Of a DNA stretch of 64,000 nucleotides, positions 54,306 to 63,720 are shown piece after piece. Both the position numbers and the translations under genes were made by a program. This stretch comes from Streptomyces katrae (GTDB taxonomy: Bacteria; Actinomycetota; Actinomycetes; Streptomycetales; Streptomycetaceae): positions 165,383-229,382 of the forward strand of contig NZ_JNZY01000015.1 of the NCBI RefSeq assembly GCF_000717655.1. Direction: 5' to 3'. Each line of letters begins with the position of its first letter. The first letter of the stretch is position 1. The notes under the pieces were generated by a model, which was given only the letters and a program-made list of their open reading frames with translations, searched no databases and was not told the DNA's origin.

Positions 54306-56396
54306 ATGCGCACCGACCAGAACACCTCGACCACCGTCCGCAACCTCGGCATCCTCGCGCACGTCGACGCCGGGAAGACCACCGTCACCGAGCGGATCCT
54401 CTACGCCACCGGGGCCACCCACAAACGCGGCGAGGTCCACAAGGGCACGACCGTCACCGACTACGACCCCCAGGAGCGCGACCGTGGCATCACCATCTTC
54501 GCCGCCGCCGTCAGCTGTACCTGGGACGGCCACCGCATCAACCTGATCGACACACCGGGACACGTCGACTTCTCCGACGAAGTGGAACGCTCGCTGCGCG
54601 TACTGGACGGGGCGGTCGCGGTGTTCGACGCCGTCGCCGGAGTCGAACCGCAGAGCGAGTCGGTGTGGCGGCAGGCCGACCGCCACGGCGTGCCGCGCAT
54701 CGTGTTCGTCAACAAGATGGACCGTGTCGGCGCCGATCTCGACCAGGCGGTCGCGTCCGTACGGGAGCGGCTGCACGTGGTCCCGCTGGTCGTCCAGCTG
54801 CCCATCGGGCAGGAGGACGGCTTCACCGGGGCGGTGGACCTCGTCCACATGCGTGCGCTGGTCTGGGGTGAGGGGCCCGAACCGTTCGTGACGGGCGCCG
54901 TACCCGAGGCCCTCTACGACGAGGCACGCCGCCGGCGACGGCTGCTGGAGGAGCGGGTGGCGGAGCTCCATCCGGCCGCCCTGGAGGAATACTGCGCCAC
55001 GTCGGCGCTCTCCGCCTCCACGCTGACCGCCGCGCTGCGCGACCTGACCCGCAGCGGTGAAGGCGTCGTCGTGCTGTGCGGCTCGGCGTACCGCAACCGC
55101 GGGATCGAGCCGCTGCTCGACGCCGTCGTGTCCTACCTCCCCTCGCCGGCCGACATGCCTCCGGTACGGGGGACCAGCGGCGCGGCGGTGGAGGAACGGG
55201 CCGCCGATCCGTCGGCACCCTTCGCCGCGCTGGCCTTCAAGGTGAGCGCGACGGCGACCGGCCGGCTGACCTGCCTGCGGGTCTATTCGGGAACGATGAG
55301 GAAGGGGGACACCGTGCTCGACGCGGGCACCGGCCGGACCGAGCGGATCGGACGGATCCTGCACGTGCAGGCCGACCGGCACGCCGAGGCGGACCGGGCC
55401 GTGGCCGGAGACATCGTCGCCGTGGTCGGCCTCAAGGGCACCCGCGCCGGCTCCACGCTGTGCGCACCGGACGCTCCGCTCGTCCTCGAACCGCCGAAGG
55501 CCGCCGCACCGGTGGTGTCCGTGGCGGTGGAGGCGGGCAACAGCACCGAGACGGCGCGTCTGTCCTCGGCACTGGCCGGACTGGTCGAGGAGGACCCCTC
55601 GCTCGTGGTCCGGACTGATCCCGAGACGGGCCAGACGGTCCTGTCGGGCATGGGCGAGCTGCACCTGGAGGTGGCGGTGGAGAAGATCCGCCGCAGCCAC
55701 GGGCTGCACATCGCGGTGGGCCGCCCGCGCGTGGCGTACCGGGAGACGGTGGCGCGCGGCGTGACGGGTCTGGTGTACCGGCACGTCAAGCAGGACGGCG
55801 GCGCCGGTCAGTTCGCCCATGTGGTCCTCGACGTCGAGCCCCTGGAGGACGGGGACGCCGGCAGCGGCGGGGCCGGCGGTGACGGCGCGTTCGAGTTCCG
55901 GTCGGCCGTCGTCGGCGGGCGGGTACCGCAGGAGTACGTCCGCGCGGTGGAGTCGGGCTGCCGGGACGCGCTCGCCGAGGGCCCCCTCGGCGGCCATCCG
56001 GTGACCGGGCTGCGGGTCACCCTGACCGACGGGGCCACCCATCCCAAGGACTCCTCGGAGATGGCGTTCCGGGCGGCGGGCAGGTTCGCGCTGCGCGAGG
56101 CCCTGCGCGCCGCCGAGATGGAGCTGCTGGAGCCGGTGGTCGAGGTCGTGGTGACCGTGCCCGACGACGCCGTCGGCGGGGTGCTGGGCGATCTGGCCGC
56201 GCGGCGCGGACGGGTCTCGGGCTCGGCGGCGAGGACGGGGACCACGGCGGTCACCGCCACCGTGCCGCTGGCCGAACTGTTCGGCTACGCGTCCCGGTTG
56301 CGCAGCCGCACCCAGGGCCGGGGCACGTTCACCGCCCGCCCCACGGGCTACGCCCCCGTCCCGGCGGCGGCGTACCAGCAGGCCCTGTCCGGCTAG
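54306..56396 (+). CDS. EF-G-like translational GTPase (second copy)
   Basis: This 696-aa protein has all GTPase motifs: AHVDAGKTT (18–26), RGITI, DTPGH and NKMD, followed by EF-G domains II–V, ending in a domain-V-like [10 protein letters not shown]. It is EF-G-sized but with AHVDAGKT instead of the housekeeping AHIDAGKT and without ribosomal-protein or tuf neighbours, so it is probably the second EF-G type found in Streptomyces rather than the main fusA. Roles suggested for such paralogues include ribosome recycling or stress/antibiotic tolerance. ATG 54306 lacks a good Shine-Dalgarno sequence. A long leader with a possible small ORF precedes it. Confidence 0.85.
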   Translation: MRTDQNTSTTVRNLGILAHVDAGKTTVTERILYATGATHKRGEVHKGTTVTDYDPQERDRGITIFAAAVSCTWDGHRINLIDTPGHVDFSDEVERSLRVLDGAVAVFDAVAGVEPQSESVWRQADRHGVPRIVFVNKMDRVGADLDQAVASVRERLHVVPLVVQLPIGQEDGFTGAVDLVHMRALVWGEGPEPFVTGAVPEALYDEARRRRRLLEERVAELHPAALEEYCATSALSASTLTAALRDLTRSGEGVVVLCGSAYRNRGIEPLLDAVVSYLPSPADMPPVRGTSGAAVEERAADPSAPFAALAFKVSATATGRLTCLRVYSGTMRKGDTVLDAGTGRTERIGRILHVQADRHAEADRAVAGDIVAVVGLKGTRAGSTLCAPDAPLVLEPPKAAAPVVSVAVEAGNSTETARLSSALAGLVEEDPSLVVRTDPETGQTVLSGMGELHLEVAVEKIRRSHGLHIAVGRPRVAYRETVARGVTGLVYRHVKQDGGAGQFAHVVLDVEPLEDGDAGSGGAGGDGAFEFRSAVVGGRVPQEYVRAVESGCRDALAEGPLGGHPVTGLRVTLTDGATHPKDSSEMAFRAAGRFALREALRAAEMELLEPVVEVVVTVPDDAVGGVLGDLAARRGRVSGSAARTGTTAVTATVPLAELFGYASRLRSRTQGRGTFTARPTGYAPVPAAAYQQALSG

Positions 56397-56411
56397 TACG
56401 CGGCACGACGC

Positions 56412-58880
56412 TCAACCATTCCTGGAGGAGGCATCCGCCTCCTCCAGGAACCCCGCGGGGAAGGGCTGTTCGGCCCAGATGGTCTTGCCGCGGGCGTGGT
56501 AGCGGGTGCCCCAGAGCTGGGCGAGCTGCGCCACCATGAACAGCCCGCGCCCTCCCTCGTCGGTCTCCTCCGCTCGCCGTACGTGGGGGGAGGTGCTGCT
56601 GCCGTCCGAGACCTCGCAGATCAGCTCGCGGTCGCGGATCATGCGCAGCTGGATCGGCGGACTCCCGTAGCGGATCGCGTTGGTGACCAGCTCGCTGACC
56701 ACCAGCTCGGTGGTGAACTCCAGCTCCTCCAGCCCCCATACGGTCAGCTGGCGCGTCGCGAGCGTGCGGGCGCGGCCGACGACCTCGGGCTCGGCGGGCA
56801 GGTCCCATGTGACGTGGTGGCCCGCGTCCAGTTCGTGGAGGCGCACCATCAGCACCGCCACGTCGTCCTGCGGGAGCACCGGCAGCAGCCGGCCGATCAC
56901 CGCGTCGCAGGCCTCGTCCAGTCCGTTCCCACGGCGACCGGGTCCGGACGGCGCGGCGAGCGGGATGCCCGCCAGCGCCTCCGGGATCCGTTCGAGGCCG
57001 AGGTCGACGCTCCGGTCGGGCGCCGCGACCAGGCCGTGCGTGTACAGCACCAGTACGTCCCCGTCGTCCAGCGTCAGCTCGGTGCTCTCGAACGGCGATC
57101 CACCGAAGCCCAGGGGAGGCCCGGCGGGCAGGGCGACGAGGGCGGGCTCCCCGCCCACCGGCGCGAGCACCGGCGGCGGATGTCCCGCGCGGGCCACGGC
57201 GCACTGCCGCGAGATCGGATCGAAGACCGCGTACACACAGGTCGTCCCGGCCGCCCCGCCGGGGCGCGGGCCGCTGAACTCGTCCTGGCCGTGCTCGTCC
57301 ACGAACCGGTGGATCTGGTCGTCCATGTACGAGAGCAGCTCGTCGGGGGAGAGGTCGAGGTCCGCGAGGGTCCGTACGGCGGTACGCAGCCGGCCCATGG
57401 TCACCGCGGCGTTCAGGCCGTGCCCCTGCGCGTCGCCCACCACCAGCGCCACCCGGGCGCCCGACAACGGGATCACGTCGTACCAGGCCCCGCCCAGCTC
57501 CGCGTGGCCGTGCGCCGGCAGGTAGCGGGTCACCGCCTCCAGGGCGCCGAGGACGGGCAGCCGCTGGGGCAGCAGGCTGCGCCGCAGGGCCAGGGCGGCC
57601 GTCCGCTCCCGCGTGTAGCGGCTCGCGTTGTCGATGCACACCGCCGCGCGGGCCGCGATCTCCTCGGCCAGCAGCACGTCGTCCGGCTCGAACCCGTGGG
57701 CGCGGGCGTGGCGTACGAAGACGGCGGCGCCGAGCACCGCCCCGCGGGCGGACATCGGTACGAGCAGCCAGGAGTGGACTCCGTACGCACGGACCCGCCC
57801 GGCCTGCCGGGGGTCGACGGGGGTGAGTTCCGCGATCAGCTCCTCGCCCGTCAGCAGCAGCGGCTCGCCGCTGGCCATGGCCCGGGTGAACAGGGAGCCC
57901 GGCCCGGTGGTGAAAGGGTCGGGATCGCCCGTTGCGACCGCCGCCTTCACCGGGATCCCGGGTGCGGAGGAAGTCGCCGCGCGCAGCAGCGTCTCGGCCT
58001 CGCCCACCGGGCCGACGAGCGGCTCCACGCCGCCGAAGACCTGGGCGGGGAGGTTGACGTAGGCGTGGTCCGCGAACTCCGGGACCGCCACGTCGACGAG
58101 CTCCTGCGCGGTGTGCAGGACGTCCAGCGTGGTGCCGATGCGCGTGCTCGCGTCGTTGATCAGCGCCAACCGCTCACGGGCCCGGGCCCGTTCGGTCACG
58201 TCGGCCACGGCGTGCGCGAGCGCGATCAGCTCGCCGGAGCTGCTGCGCAGCGGCAGGATGGTCTCGGACCAGACGTGCTGCCGGTCGGGATCACCCCGCA
58301 GCAGGCCCCGTACCTCGGTCTGGACCAGAGCCTCACCGGTCTCCAGGACATGGCGCTGCCGCGCCTCGAGGGCCGCCATGTCCAGCAGATCGGGCGGCGC
58401 CACCTCGGACATGGTCCGCCCGACGAACTCCTCGTTCGCGAACCCCCCGCCGCGCCGCAGGGCGTCGTTCTGCGCGATGAAGCGCAGCTGCGTGTCGAAG
58501 ATGTCGATGAGGAAAGGGGACTCGGTGAACAGCCCCCTGATCAGGGCCTCGCTGAGCTCCTGCCGGCGCGTGGCGTCGGTGTCGGTCGCCTGGATCAGCC
58601 ACTGCCGGTCACCGGTGGTGGACACCATGGGACGCGCGTGCAGCGCCACCTCGACCCCGCGCCCGCTGCGGTGCCGCAGGACGGCGTGCCCGAGCTCCGT
58701 CCGCCTGACCAGCAGATCCGACCCGCGCCACCCGTGCACCTCCCGGGCGGTGTACCCGAGCAGCCGCTCCGCCCCCGGGCCCCAGCCGATGACCACGCCG
58801 CGCGCGTCGAGGAGGGCGTAGGTGTCTTCGTCCGCATCCGAAAACACGCCGGAGGCATCGCGGAACACCGGGTCGTGCAT
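56412..58880 (-). CDS. PAS-PAS-GAF-PP2C-HATPase sensor with degenerate phosphatase centre
   Basis: This 822-aa protein has two PAS domains (about 10–115 and 125–240), a GAF domain (about 255–430), a SpoIIE PP2C domain (about 445–680) and a C-terminal RsbW-like ATPase (about 690–815) with SELVTNAIRYG and DEGGRGLFMVA. The PP2C domain has lost two metal ligands: GGDWFD in its paralogues is GGAWYD here (A465) and YTDG is YTHG (H615). The middle GD and final DD motifs remain. Phosphatase activity is therefore doubtful, while the kinase-like ATPase looks intact. ATG 58880 or GTG 58949 could start it; both keep all domains. It converges on the EF-G-like gene. Confidence 0.88.
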   Translation of the reverse strand: MHDPVFRDASGVFSDADEDTYALLDARGVVIGWGPGAERLLGYTAREVHGWRGSDLLVRRTELGHAVLRHRSGRGVEVALHARPMVSTTGDRQWLIQATDTDATRRQELSEALIRGLFTESPFLIDIFDTQLRFIAQNDALRRGGGFANEEFVGRTMSEVAPPDLLDMAALEARQRHVLETGEALVQTEVRGLLRGDPDRQHVWSETILPLRSSSGELIALAHAVADVTERARARERLALINDASTRIGTTLDVLHTAQELVDVAVPEFADHAYVNLPAQVFGGVEPLVGPVGEAETLLRAATSSAPGIPVKAAVATGDPDPFTTGPGSLFTRAMASGEPLLLTGEELIAELTPVDPRQAGRVRAYGVHSWLLVPMSARGAVLGAAVFVRHARAHGFEPDDVLLAEEIAARAAVCIDNASRYTRERTAALALRRSLLPQRLPVLGALEAVTRYLPAHGHAELGGAWYDVIPLSGARVALVVGDAQGHGLNAAVTMGRLRTAVRTLADLDLSPDELLSYMDDQIHRFVDEHGQDEFSGPRPGGAAGTTCVYAVFDPISRQCAVARAGHPPPVLAPVGGEPALVALPAGPPLGFGGSPFESTELTLDDGDVLVLYTHGLVAAPDRSVDLGLERIPEALAGIPLAAPSGPGRRGNGLDEACDAVIGRLLPVLPQDDVAVLMVRLHELDAGHHVTWDLPAEPEVVGRARTLATRQLTVWGLEELEFTTELVVSELVTNAIRYGSPPIQLRMIRDRELICEVSDGSSTSPHVRRAEETDEGGRGLFMVAQLAQLWGTRYHARGKTIWAEQPFPAGFLEEADASSRNG

Positions 58881-58974
58881 CGCTGCGCCCCACTTCCGGA
58901 TCTGCGGAACGACTCCTGCCCTACCCGTGCAATTATCGCTCTGCGTCACCGCTTGTGCAGCGTGGGTCGGGACC

Positions 58975-60120
58975 TCAGCCCGAGACGGCCTTGGCCCAGC
59001 CGCGGTTGACGGTGTCCCTCGCCTTCTCCGTCTGTGCCTCCGTCGGAAACGCCGGGGTGCCTTCGACCGTCGGCAGTTTCTCCGCAGCGGCCTTGTCGAG
59101 GGTGCCGTCCTTCTTCATCGCGTCCATCAGGACGGGGCGGGCATAGGCGCCGAGCCGGATGTTCTGGCCTTCCGGGCTGAAGACGTACTCCTGCCACAGA
59201 CGTGCCGCCGCGGGGTGCGGGGCGTCTTCGTTCACCCCGTTGGCGTAGTACTCGGCGAAGCTGCCGTCGAAGGGGATGGCGGTCCGCCAGTCGACGTCCG
59301 TGCCCTTCTCGCGGAACGCGTCGGCGTATCCGAGGTTGAGGAAGTCCCAGTCGATGCTGATCGGGGTCCGGCCCTCCGCGATGGCGGCCGGTGACGATTC
59401 GACGGGGATGAAGTTGCCGTTCTTGCTGAGCTCGGCGAAGAAGTCGATACCGGGCTGGATGTCGTCGAAGGACCCCCCGTTCGCCAGGGCCGCCGCATAC
59501 ACTCCGGCGAAGGCGGAGGCGGACCTGGTGGGATTGCCGTTGAGCGCGACCTGGCCCTTGTACTCGGGCTTGCGCAGATCGGCGAAGGTCGAGGGGCAGG
59601 TCTTGACGCGCTTGGCATCACAGCCGATCGAGATGTAGCCGCCGTAGTTGTTGTACCAGCGGGCCTGCGGGTCCTTCTGTTCCTCGGGGATCTGGTCGTA
59701 CGCGGCGACCTTGTACGGAGCGAGCAGGCCCTGCCGAGCCGCGGACTGCGCGAACGAGCCCCCCACGTCGATCACGTCGGGGGCGCGGCCTTCGCCCCTG
59801 TGCTCCTTCAGGGCGTTGACCTCGTCCTGGCTGGTGCCCTCCGGGTTCTCCGCCGTGACCTTGATCCCGTACTTCCTCTCGAAGCCGTCGATCAGCGCGC
59901 CGTAGTTGGCCCAGTCCCTCGGGAGCGCGATCGTGTTGAGTGCGCCCTCCTTCTTCGCTGCTGCGGTCAGTGCCGCCATGCCGCCGGCGTCTGCCGCGGA
60001 AGTGGCCACCGCGGGCGTTCTGGGCACGGCGGCGGGCTCGTCCCCGCAGCCACCGAGGGGCGCCGCCGTGAGGGCCAGGCAGGCGGCGACGGAGGCGGTA
60101 CGGAGACGGGGTGCGGGCAC
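58975..60120 (-). CDS. Orphan ABC-type substrate-binding lipoprotein
   Basis: This 381-aa protein has a lipoprotein signal peptide (lipobox APLGGC) and a periplasmic-binding fold with opening ALTAAAKKEGALNTIALPRDWANYG, then a DVIDVGGSFAQSA loop and TPISIDWDFLN, resembling iron/putrescine/thiamine-type ABC binding proteins (PBP2). No permease or ATPase gene is present in the window. It lies between two large PAS/GAF-SpoIIE sensors on the same strand, so it may deliver a ligand to a sensor instead of a transporter, or serve a distant permease. GTG 60120 has GGAG upstream. Confidence 0.82.
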   Translation of the reverse strand: MPAPRLRTASVAACLALTAAPLGGCGDEPAAVPRTPAVATSAADAGGMAALTAAAKKEGALNTIALPRDWANYGALIDGFERKYGIKVTAENPEGTSQDEVNALKEHRGEGRAPDVIDVGGSFAQSAARQGLLAPYKVAAYDQIPEEQKDPQARWYNNYGGYISIGCDAKRVKTCPSTFADLRKPEYKGQVALNGNPTRSASAFAGVYAAALANGGSFDDIQPGIDFFAELSKNGNFIPVESSPAAIAEGRTPISIDWDFLNLGYADAFREKGTDVDWRTAIPFDGSFAEYYANGVNEDAPHPAAARLWQEYVFSPEGQNIRLGAYARPVLMDAMKKDGTLDKAAAEKLPTVEGTPAFPTEAQTEKARDTVNRGWAKAVSG

Positions 60121-60242
60121 AGAGGCTCCATAACGGGCGGTCGCGTACTGATCGAGGCCAGCGTACGGGCGGCGGCCTCGGCGGCGCAGTCCCAGACGGT
60201 GGTGTCCGCCGTCTTGCGTGCGGCTGCCGTACCGGCGCGTCC

Positions 60243-63077
60243 TCAGACCCCCTCGTCGTCCCACCCCTCCAGGAGCGCGTTCCCGAGATCCGCCCCGGGC
60301 GGCGCAGGCCCGTCGTGGAGGGCCTGCTCACTCCAGATGATCTTGCCGCGGGCGGTGTAGCGGGTGCCCCAGCGCTCGGCGAACTGCGCGACGAGGAACA
60401 GGCCGCGGCCGCCCTCGTCGGTGTCCGCGGCCCGGCGCAGGTGCGGGGACGTGCTGGACCCGTCGGAGACCTCGCAGACCAGGCACCGGTCGTACAGCAG
60501 CCTCACCCGGATGGGCTCGGTGCCGTAGCGGATCGCGTTCGTCATCAGCTCGCTGAGGATGAGTTCCGTGGTGAACACGATGTCCTCGAGGCCCCAGTCC
60601 ACCAGCCGGCGGGCGCACGCGTTGCGCACCGGGGACACCGCCGCAGGTTCGGGGGACAGGTCCCACTCGGCGATCCGCGCAGGGTCCAGCAGTCGGGTGC
60701 GGGCCACCAGCAGCGCGACGTCGTCGCTGGGCCTGGTGGGCAGCATCGCGTCGATCACCGCGGTGCACGTTTCCTCCGGGGTGCGGGCGGGCCCGGCCAG
60801 GGCGGCGCGCAGCGCGGCCAGGCCGGCGTCCGGATCGCGGTCGCGGCTCTCGATCAGCCCGTCGGTGAAGAGCGCCAGCCGCGAGCCCTCGGGCACGGTG
60901 AGCGTCATGGTCTCCATCGGCAGACCCGCGCCCAGGCCCAGCGGCGGGGAGACCGGCACGTCGGGGAAGGACACGGTTCCGTCGGGGTGGACCAGGCCGG
61001 GACCCGGATGCCCGGCGGTGGCCGCGGTCACCTGCCCCGAGACGGGATCGTAGATGGCGCACAGGCAGGTGGCTCCGGTGATCCCCTGCCACTCCTGCTC
61101 GTCGGCGTCGATGTGGGCGACCAGCTCGTCCAGGTGGCTCAGGAGTTCGTCCGGGGGCAGGTCGAGGGTGGAGAAGTTGTACACGGCGGTGCGCAGGCGG
61201 CCCATGGTGGCGGCGGCGTGGAGACCGTGTCCGACGACGTCACCGACCACCAGGGCCACCCGGGTGCCGGGCAGCGGGATGACGTCGAACCAGTCACCGC
61301 CCACCCCGGCCTGGGCGGCCAGATAGCGGTGCGCGACCTCGACGGCGGACTGCTCCGGCACGCCCCGGGGCAGCAGGCTGCGCTGCAGCGTGACGGCCAT
61401 GGTGTGCTCGCGGGTGTAGCGGCGGGCATTGTCGACGGACACGGCCGCCCGGGCGGTCAGCTCCTCGGCGAAGGACACGTCCTCCTCGTCGAACGGCGGG
61501 GAGCCCTGCCCCCGCCAGTAGCCGGCCATCCCCAGCACCACGCCCCGGGCCCGCAGGGGCACGACGATCAGGGAGTGGATGCCGCGGTCCAGGATCTGCG
61601 AGGCGTTGGCCTGGTGCTGGGCCCGCCAGCGGTGGGTGGCGCGCAGGTCGGCCTCCAGGACCGCGTGGCCGCCGGCCAGCCCGGCGGCCATGGGACCGGC
61701 GGGGGCGAACCGGATCAGCTCGCCGACGGGGGTGAGCGGGTGGTCGCCCTGCAGGCCGACGACGGCGGTGCGGCGCATCTCCGTGTTCGCCTCGGGCGGC
61801 TCCTCGCCGCGCAGCACCGGGTCCAGCAGGTCGACCGTGACCACGTCGGCGAACCGCGGGACCGCCACTTCCGCCAGTTCCTGCGCGGTGCGCTCCACGT
61901 TCAGCGTCGTTCCGACCTGCACCCCCGCGTCGTAGAGCAGCTTCAGCCGCTCCCGGGCCACCTCCGCCCTGCCGGAGAGCGCCCGCAGCTCGGTGGTGTC
62001 GCGCAGCGTGACGACGGTCCCGGCCTGACCGTAGGGGGCGGTGGGCCGGATGTTGACCGCCAGCAGCCGATCGGCTGCCATGTGCAGCTCGTCGGTCGCC
62101 GAACGGCCCGATGCGATCGGATCGGCGATCCCCTCCTCCAGGCCCAGGTCTTCGACGGGGAGCCCTTCCGCGTCCACCGGCAGATCCAGCAGCCGCCGCG
62201 CCTCGTCATTGGCCAGCAGCAGCCGTCCGCCGCCGCCGACGATCAGCACGCCCTCTCGCACCGCGTGCAGCACCGCGTCGTGGTGCTCGTACATCCTCGT
62301 CATCTCGGCCGGTCCCAGGCCATGGGTGCGGCGCAGCAGCCGGCGGCTCACCAGAGCCGTCCCGCCCGCGGACAGGGCGAGCACCGTGGCTGCGCTGCCG
62401 AGGACCACCGGCAGCTGCCGGTTCACCATGCTCTGTACGTTCTGGACGGTGACCGGGGAGGCGACGACGGCGATGACCGCGCCGTGGGAGTCCTTGACGG
62501 GCACCACGGAGACCACGGACCGGCCCAGGGACCCTTCGAACGTCTCGGTGAAGGACTTGCCGGCCGCCGCCCCGGCGAAGGGACCGACGACGCGTTTCCC
62601 GATCTGTTTCGGGTCGCTGTGGGCGACGGTGACCCCGTCGAGCGTGTACACGTTGATGCCGTCGACCTCGGCGATCTTCCGGGCCGCCTCGGCGCTCGGC
62701 TGCAGCAGCGCGCTCGGATGGGGGCTGCGCAGGGCCGCGACGATTCCCGGGGATTCCGCGAACGTCCCGGCGGCGGCGAGCGTACGGTGCCGGGCGTCCA
62801 GCATGGCCGCGCTGCGGGACTGCACCACGAGGGCCGCCACCGCTGCGGCGACGAGGAGCACCACGACGGCCAGCTGCAGGAGGAACACCTCGCCGGCCAC
62901 GCTGCGCACGCTCAGCAGGGAGGACAGACGCTGCGGCCGCCGCGCCCTTGCCTCGGGGGGCCGGGCGTGCTCCTGGTGCTCCTGGTGGCGTCCTGAGCGG
63001 GGACGCCGAGGGGGAGAGGAAGAGCTCGTGGTCGAGCCGAGCAGCCACCGCCGGAAAGGTCCCAGGAGGTTGCTCAT
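60243..63077 (-). CDS. Cache-PAS-GAF-PP2C-HATPase transmembrane sensor phosphatase
   Basis: This 944-aa protein has an N-terminal transmembrane segment (about 65–85), an outer Cache-like domain (about 90–225: TLAAAGTFAESPGIVAAL, GINVYTLDGVTVAHSDP), a second membrane segment (about 228–246), a PAS-like region (about 260–360), a GAF domain (about 380–570), an intact PP2C SpoIIE domain (about 590–800: GGDWFDVIPL, GDVVGHG, LFTDGLIESRD, DDVALLVART) and a C-terminal ATPase (about 815–930). It senses an external ligand and both dephosphorylates an anti-sigma antagonist and carries an RsbW-like kinase. Lies 122 bp upstream of the binding-protein gene. Confidence 0.92.
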   Translation of the reverse strand: MSNLLGPFRRWLLGSTTSSSSPPRRPRSGRHQEHQEHARPPEARARRPQRLSSLLSVRSVAGEVFLLQLAVVVLLVAAAVAALVVQSRSAAMLDARHRTLAAAGTFAESPGIVAALRSPHPSALLQPSAEAARKIAEVDGINVYTLDGVTVAHSDPKQIGKRVVGPFAGAAAGKSFTETFEGSLGRSVVSVVPVKDSHGAVIAVVASPVTVQNVQSMVNRQLPVVLGSAATVLALSAGGTALVSRRLLRRTHGLGPAEMTRMYEHHDAVLHAVREGVLIVGGGGRLLLANDEARRLLDLPVDAEGLPVEDLGLEEGIADPIASGRSATDELHMAADRLLAVNIRPTAPYGQAGTVVTLRDTTELRALSGRAEVARERLKLLYDAGVQVGTTLNVERTAQELAEVAVPRFADVVTVDLLDPVLRGEEPPEANTEMRRTAVVGLQGDHPLTPVGELIRFAPAGPMAAGLAGGHAVLEADLRATHRWRAQHQANASQILDRGIHSLIVVPLRARGVVLGMAGYWRGQGSPPFDEEDVSFAEELTARAAVSVDNARRYTREHTMAVTLQRSLLPRGVPEQSAVEVAHRYLAAQAGVGGDWFDVIPLPGTRVALVVGDVVGHGLHAAATMGRLRTAVYNFSTLDLPPDELLSHLDELVAHIDADEQEWQGITGATCLCAIYDPVSGQVTAATAGHPGPGLVHPDGTVSFPDVPVSPPLGLGAGLPMETMTLTVPEGSRLALFTDGLIESRDRDPDAGLAALRAALAGPARTPEETCTAVIDAMLPTRPSDDVALLVARTRLLDPARIAEWDLSPEPAAVSPVRNACARRLVDWGLEDIVFTTELILSELMTNAIRYGTEPIRVRLLYDRCLVCEVSDGSSTSPHLRRAADTDEGGRGLFLVAQFAERWGTRYTARGKIIWSEQALHDGPAPPGADLGNALLEGWDDEGV

Positions 63078-63298
63078 AGTCCATTCTCTAACCTCTACGG
63101 GCTGTCGGCAGCGGGGGGAGCGACGGCCGCGGCGCAGCAGCGGTCCGGGCGCCCCTCCGCAGAGCGGGGGCGTGGCGTTCGACGCCGGGCCCCACCACCT
63201 CTGGCCAGGCCCCCGAGGAGGTGCGACACCGTCCGTCGATCCCGGTGCGTTTCCTTCCCCGCGGGCGGGTGCTCGCGCCCGCGGACGCCGCGTACGAG

Positions 63299-63334
63299 GA
63301 AGGCCCCGACCGGTGTGTACCGGTCGAGGCCTTC
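63299..63334 (-). terminator. Terminator hairpin of the SCO5918-family gene
   Basis: Arms 63299–63314 and 63319–63334 pair over 16 bp (one C-A mismatch) around GTGT, 17 bp after the leftward gene's stop. The rest of 63078–63350 shows no gene. Confidence 0.8.
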
Positions 63335-63350
63335 GGTGTCGTTCTGCCGC

Positions 63351-63656
63351 TCAGACGGAGACGGGGCTGCCGAGCATCGCGGACGCCTGCTGGAGCGGGC
63401 TCGGGGCCACCACGGGAGCCTCGGGCAACCCGCGGACGACGAAGCCGAGCTGGGCCATGGCCCGGATGACCTCGCCGGCGCTGAAGTCACGGCGGTCCTG
63501 GCGGGTGATGACCTGTCCCACCTGCATGACGGGGTAGGCGCGACGGCCGATGACGACCGATTCACCCACGACGGTTTCGGGCTTGACGCCCTTCATCGAT
63601 TCCTGCACGCCGGCCTTGGTGAGGTCGAACGGGAACCGGGCGATGACACAGCGCAT
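63351..63656 (-). CDS. SCO5918-family small protein
   Basis: This 101-aa protein begins MRCVIARFPFDLTKAGV and contains GVKPETVVGESVVIGRR and RRDFSAGEVIRAMAQLGF, the sequence pattern of the SCO5918 family. The function is unknown; in Streptomyces such genes lie beside cold-shock-type proteins and a DEAD-box helicase, as here, suggesting RNA-related stress work. ATG 63656. Confidence 0.8.
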   Translation of the reverse strand: MRCVIARFPFDLTKAGVQESMKGVKPETVVGESVVIGRRAYPVMQVGQVITRQDRRDFSAGEVIRAMAQLGFVVRGLPEAPVVAPSPLQQASAMLGSPVSV

Positions 63657-63720
63657 GATGCCTCACTCGCGGGAAGAGGGGGAAGTACGGAAGGGGGTCT
63701 GAGCTGGGCGCGCGGGAGCT

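Noticed and set aside
53946..56042. Leftward frame opposite the EF-G-like gene
   Set aside because: Compositional shadow; no motifs, and the rightward EF-G protein is complete.
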